Positions 5,098-6,831 of a stretch of DNA of 6,831 nucleotides are shown piece after piece; the first letter of the stretch is position 1; the number at the start of each line of letters is the position of its first letter. Below the pieces are notes generated by a model. The model was not told the DNA's origin. It saw only the letters and a list, made by a program, of their open reading frames with translations, and ran no database searches. Origin of the DNA: Bacteroidota bacterium (lineage in GTDB: Bacteria; Bacteroidota; Bacteroidia; Bacteroidales; B18-G4); contig QMPN01000159.1 in NCBI GenBank assembly GCA_003648575.1, positions 1-6,831 on the forward strand, given 5' to 3'. The translations under genes were made by a program, and so were the position numbers.

Positions 5098-6831
5098 ATG
5101 GAAAATTTCGTTGTTTCTGCCCGCAAGTACAGACCGGTAACCTTCGATACCGTTGTTGGGCAAAAATCCATCACCAGCACGCTCAAGAATGCAATCCGTA
5201 ACCAGCACCTGGCACAGGCATTCTTGTTTTGTGGCCCCAGGGGTGTTGGGAAAACGACCTGTGCCAGGATCCTTGCCAAGACCATCAACTGCCTGAACCT
5301 GAGCGATAAGATCGAAGCCTGTAATAAGTGTGAGTCCTGTACCTCTTTCAATGAGTCGGCTTCATTCAATATCCATGAGTTGGATGCAGCTTCGAATAAC
5401 TCTGTTGAGGATATCAGAAACCTGGTCGACCAGGTGCGTGTGCCGCCACAGGTTGGACAATTCAAGGTATATATCATCGATGAGGTTCATATGCTGTCGC
5501 AACAGGCTTTCAACGCCTTTCTGAAGACCCTGGAAGAGCCACCGGCATATGCCAAATTTATCCTGGCCACTACTGAGAAACACAAGATCATCCCCACCAT
5601 CCTGTCCAGGTGCCAGATCTTTGATTTTAAGAGGATCACCGTTGATGACATCAGCAAGCACTTACATTTTGTAGCAGAAAGCGAAAATGTTACTGCCAGT
5701 GAAGATGCCTTGCATATCATCGCACAAAAAGCTGATGGCGCCCTGCGGGATGCCCTCTCGATCTTCGATCAGCTGGTAAGTTTTGCCGGCAATGATCTAA
5801 CCTACGAAAAGGTAATACAAAACCTCAACGTACTCGATTACGATTATTATTTCAAGATTGTACAACATATCCTCAGGGGCGATGCATCGAACACCCTGCT
5901 GATCATCAATGAGATCATCGATAATGGCTTCGACGGGCAGCATTTCATCATTGGCCTGGGAGAACACCTCAGAAACCTCCTCGTATGCCGCGACCCGGCA
6001 ACAGCTAATTTGCTTGAGGTAAGTGAAAACCTCAAAAAGAAATATCTCGACCAGTCGGGACATTGTGAAACTGACTTCCTTTTACAGGCATTGGCTATTA
6101 TCAACCAGTGCGATGTAGAATACAAGCACAGCAACAATAAGAGGCTCAATCTGGAGCTCTCTCTGCTGCAGATGTGTGCATTAAAGGGCTTTCCATCCGA
6201 CAGGCCCGATCCTGATAAAAAAAAGAGTCCAGCGCTCCCTTCCCCTGACAGCAAAGCTGCTGCACCCGCAGCCCCAATGGCTGAAAAGAAAGCAGTAGAG
6301 CCGGAGCCGAAAGTTGAAATACCTGCACCTCCGAAAGTCGAGGAGCCTGAAAAAAAATATGATGACGCTGACGATGCCCTCATCAGCCACCTCAGCATTA
6401 AAAATGCTTCAAAAGTCCTGAATGGCGACAAAGAAAAGCAGAGCGTAGAGAAAACACCTGAGCAAAAGAACAAATCGGAGTTCAGCCAGGAACAGCTGAA
6501 TGCCATATGGAAAGAAGGCATTTCGGGCTTATGCAAGCACTCACAAAACCTTCTCAGCAGCCTGACGGCAAAGAGCCCGGTTTTAAAGGAGAATTATGCT
6601 ATAGATATCACAGCCGACAGCAAGGTACTGGAACGTGAGATCAGGGACTTACTGCCTGATATCACCGGTTTTCTGAGAGAGAAACTGAATAACGACTTCA
6701 TCACCCTGAATATCGTTTTAGCCGACATTAAGGAGCAACAGGATAAAGCTTACTTCCCCGACGAGATCTACAAAAAGATGACAGAAAAAAACCCGGAGAT
6801 CAAAAACCTCCGGGATCAGTTAGATCTTGAA
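5098..6831 (+). CDS. dnaX: DNA polymerase III subunit gamma/tau (3' end not reached)
   Basis: 578 codons are open to the window edge. DnaX is the ATPase of the clamp loader that places the sliding clamp on primed DNA. It opens MENFVVSARKYRPVTFDTVVGQ, the standard DnaX start. Walker A is GPRGVGKT (46-53); the zinc module has Cys65, Cys75, Cys78 and Cys81; Walker B is VYIIDEVHML (124-133); sensor 1 is ATTE (157-160); the SRC arginine finger is at 170-172; sensor 2 is GALRDALS (214-221). A Lys/Pro/Ala/Glu-rich linker runs from about 370 to 460. The C-terminal domain (about 462-578, FSQEQLNAIWKEG...) is of the short Bacteroidota type, not the E. coli tau type. The closing NLRDQLDLE resembles the end of homologues, so few codons should be missing. 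It is divergent from the polysaccharide operon and probably unrelated to it. Two A8 runs in the linker are described separately. Confidence 0.96.
   Translation, partial: MENFVVSARKYRPVTFDTVVGQKSITSTLKNAIRNQHLAQAFLFCGPRGVGKTTCARILAKTINCLNLSDKIEACNKCESCTSFNESASFNIHELDAASNNSVEDIRNLVDQVRVPPQVGQFKVYIIDEVHMLSQQAFNAFLKTLEEPPAYAKFILATTEKHKIIPTILSRCQIFDFKRITVDDISKHLHFVAESENVTASEDALHIIAQKADGALRDALSIFDQLVSFAGNDLTYEKVIQNLNVLDYDYYFKIVQHILRGDASNTLLIINEIIDNGFDGQHFIIGLGEHLRNLLVCRDPATANLLEVSENLKKKYLDQSGHCETDFLLQALAIINQCDVEYKHSNNKRLNLELSLLQMCALKGFPSDRPDPDKKKSPALPSPDSKAAAPAAPMAEKKAVEPEPKVEIPAPPKVEEPEKKYDDADDALISHLSIKNASKVLNGDKEKQSVEKTPEQKNKSEFSQEQLNAIWKEGISGLCKHSQNLLSSLTAKSPVLKENYAIDITADSKVLEREIRDLLPDITGFLREKLNNDFITLNIVLADIKEQQDKAYFPDEIYKKMTEKNPEIKNLRDQLDLE
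6217..6248 (+). other. Slippery A8G run in dnaX with nearby -1 frame stop
   Basis: Eight A residues and a G (6217-6225) encode Lys374-Lys376 as AAA AAA AAG, so A AAA AAG, the heptamer used for programmed -1 frameshifting in E. coli dnaX, is in the right phase. After a -1 shift the ribosome would read GAG TCC AGC GCT CCC TTC CCC and stop at TGA 6246-6248, giving a protein of about 383 residues that ends just past the ATPase core. A one-A insertion by RNA polymerase slippage, known for Thermus dnaX, would give the same product. No strong stimulators are seen: the best hairpin (GCTGC 6256-6260 with GCAGC 6268-6272) starts about 30 nt downstream, and no close Shine-Dalgarno-like element precedes the site. 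Confidence 0.4.
6350..6362 (+). other. Second A8 run in dnaX linker with immediate -1 frame stop
   Basis: Eight A residues (6350-6357) sit in GAA AAA AAA TAT (codons 418-421). A -1 shift on A AAA AAA would read ATA then TGA (6360-6362), truncating after about 421 residues. The heptamer is a weaker ribosomal slip site than A AAA AAG, but A8 is long enough for transcriptional slippage. It may be only a by-product of Lys codons in the linker. Confidence 0.22.

Noticed and set aside
5079..5720. Minus-strand open frames opposite the dnaX ATPase domain
   Set aside because: They are antisense to conserved Walker and zinc motifs and show no domain of their own.
5847..6536. Minus-strand open frame of about 229 codons
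   Set aside because: It lies wholly antisense to dnaX, and its Ser/Phe/Leu-rich translation is the expected shadow of a Lys/Glu/Ala-rich linker.

Overview
The window looks like chromosomal DNA of a Bacteroidota bacterium, probably in or near Bacteroidales/Marinilabiliales. The grounds are a DnaX of the Bacteroidota type, little Shine-Dalgarno sequence ahead of the genes, and matches to the TAnnTTTG promoter element of that phylum. The organism call is inference from gene style; no rRNA or other marker is present.

The layout is two divergent units on either side of a repeat-rich intergenic stretch (4887-5097). To the right, on the plus strand, is dnaX (5098 to the window end), the tau/gamma subunit of the DNA polymerase III clamp loader. 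Its stop codon is not reached, but the protein is probably almost complete.

To the left, on the minus strand, is a tightly packed six-gene run. In transcription order it holds: a DUF7033-type polysaccharide deacetylase-like protein (4886-3594); an alpha/alpha-toroid protein with six helical hairpins (3560-2364); a DltA-like amino-acid adenylating ligase (2350-863); a stand-alone DltC-like carrier protein (870-616); a GNAT N-acetyltransferase (623-126); and the first 35 codons of an AAC(3)-like N-acyltransferase (106-1, running off the left edge). Gaps are 33, 13 and 19 nt, and two junctions overlap by 8 nt, so one operon is likely.

The first two genes point to surface or extracellular polysaccharide work. 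The ligase and carrier are the minimal pair for activating a small amino acid as an AMP ester and holding it as a thioester. The two acyltransferases are natural candidates to move an acyl or aminoacyl group onto an amine. The working model is an aminoacylation or N-acylation branch of an exopolysaccharide or O-antigen-like pathway, related to the dlt system but without dltB/dltD in view. That model is inference.

Points of most interest: (1) the ligase-carrier-double acyltransferase cassette; (2) a slippery A8G run in dnaX at the end of the ATPase core, with a stop in the -1 frame 7 codons later, a possible gamma-type short product; (3) two Asn substitutions where Asp and His are expected in the deacetylase-like protein; (4) a phased heptamer repeat array with 25-bp perfect inverted arms between the divergent units.
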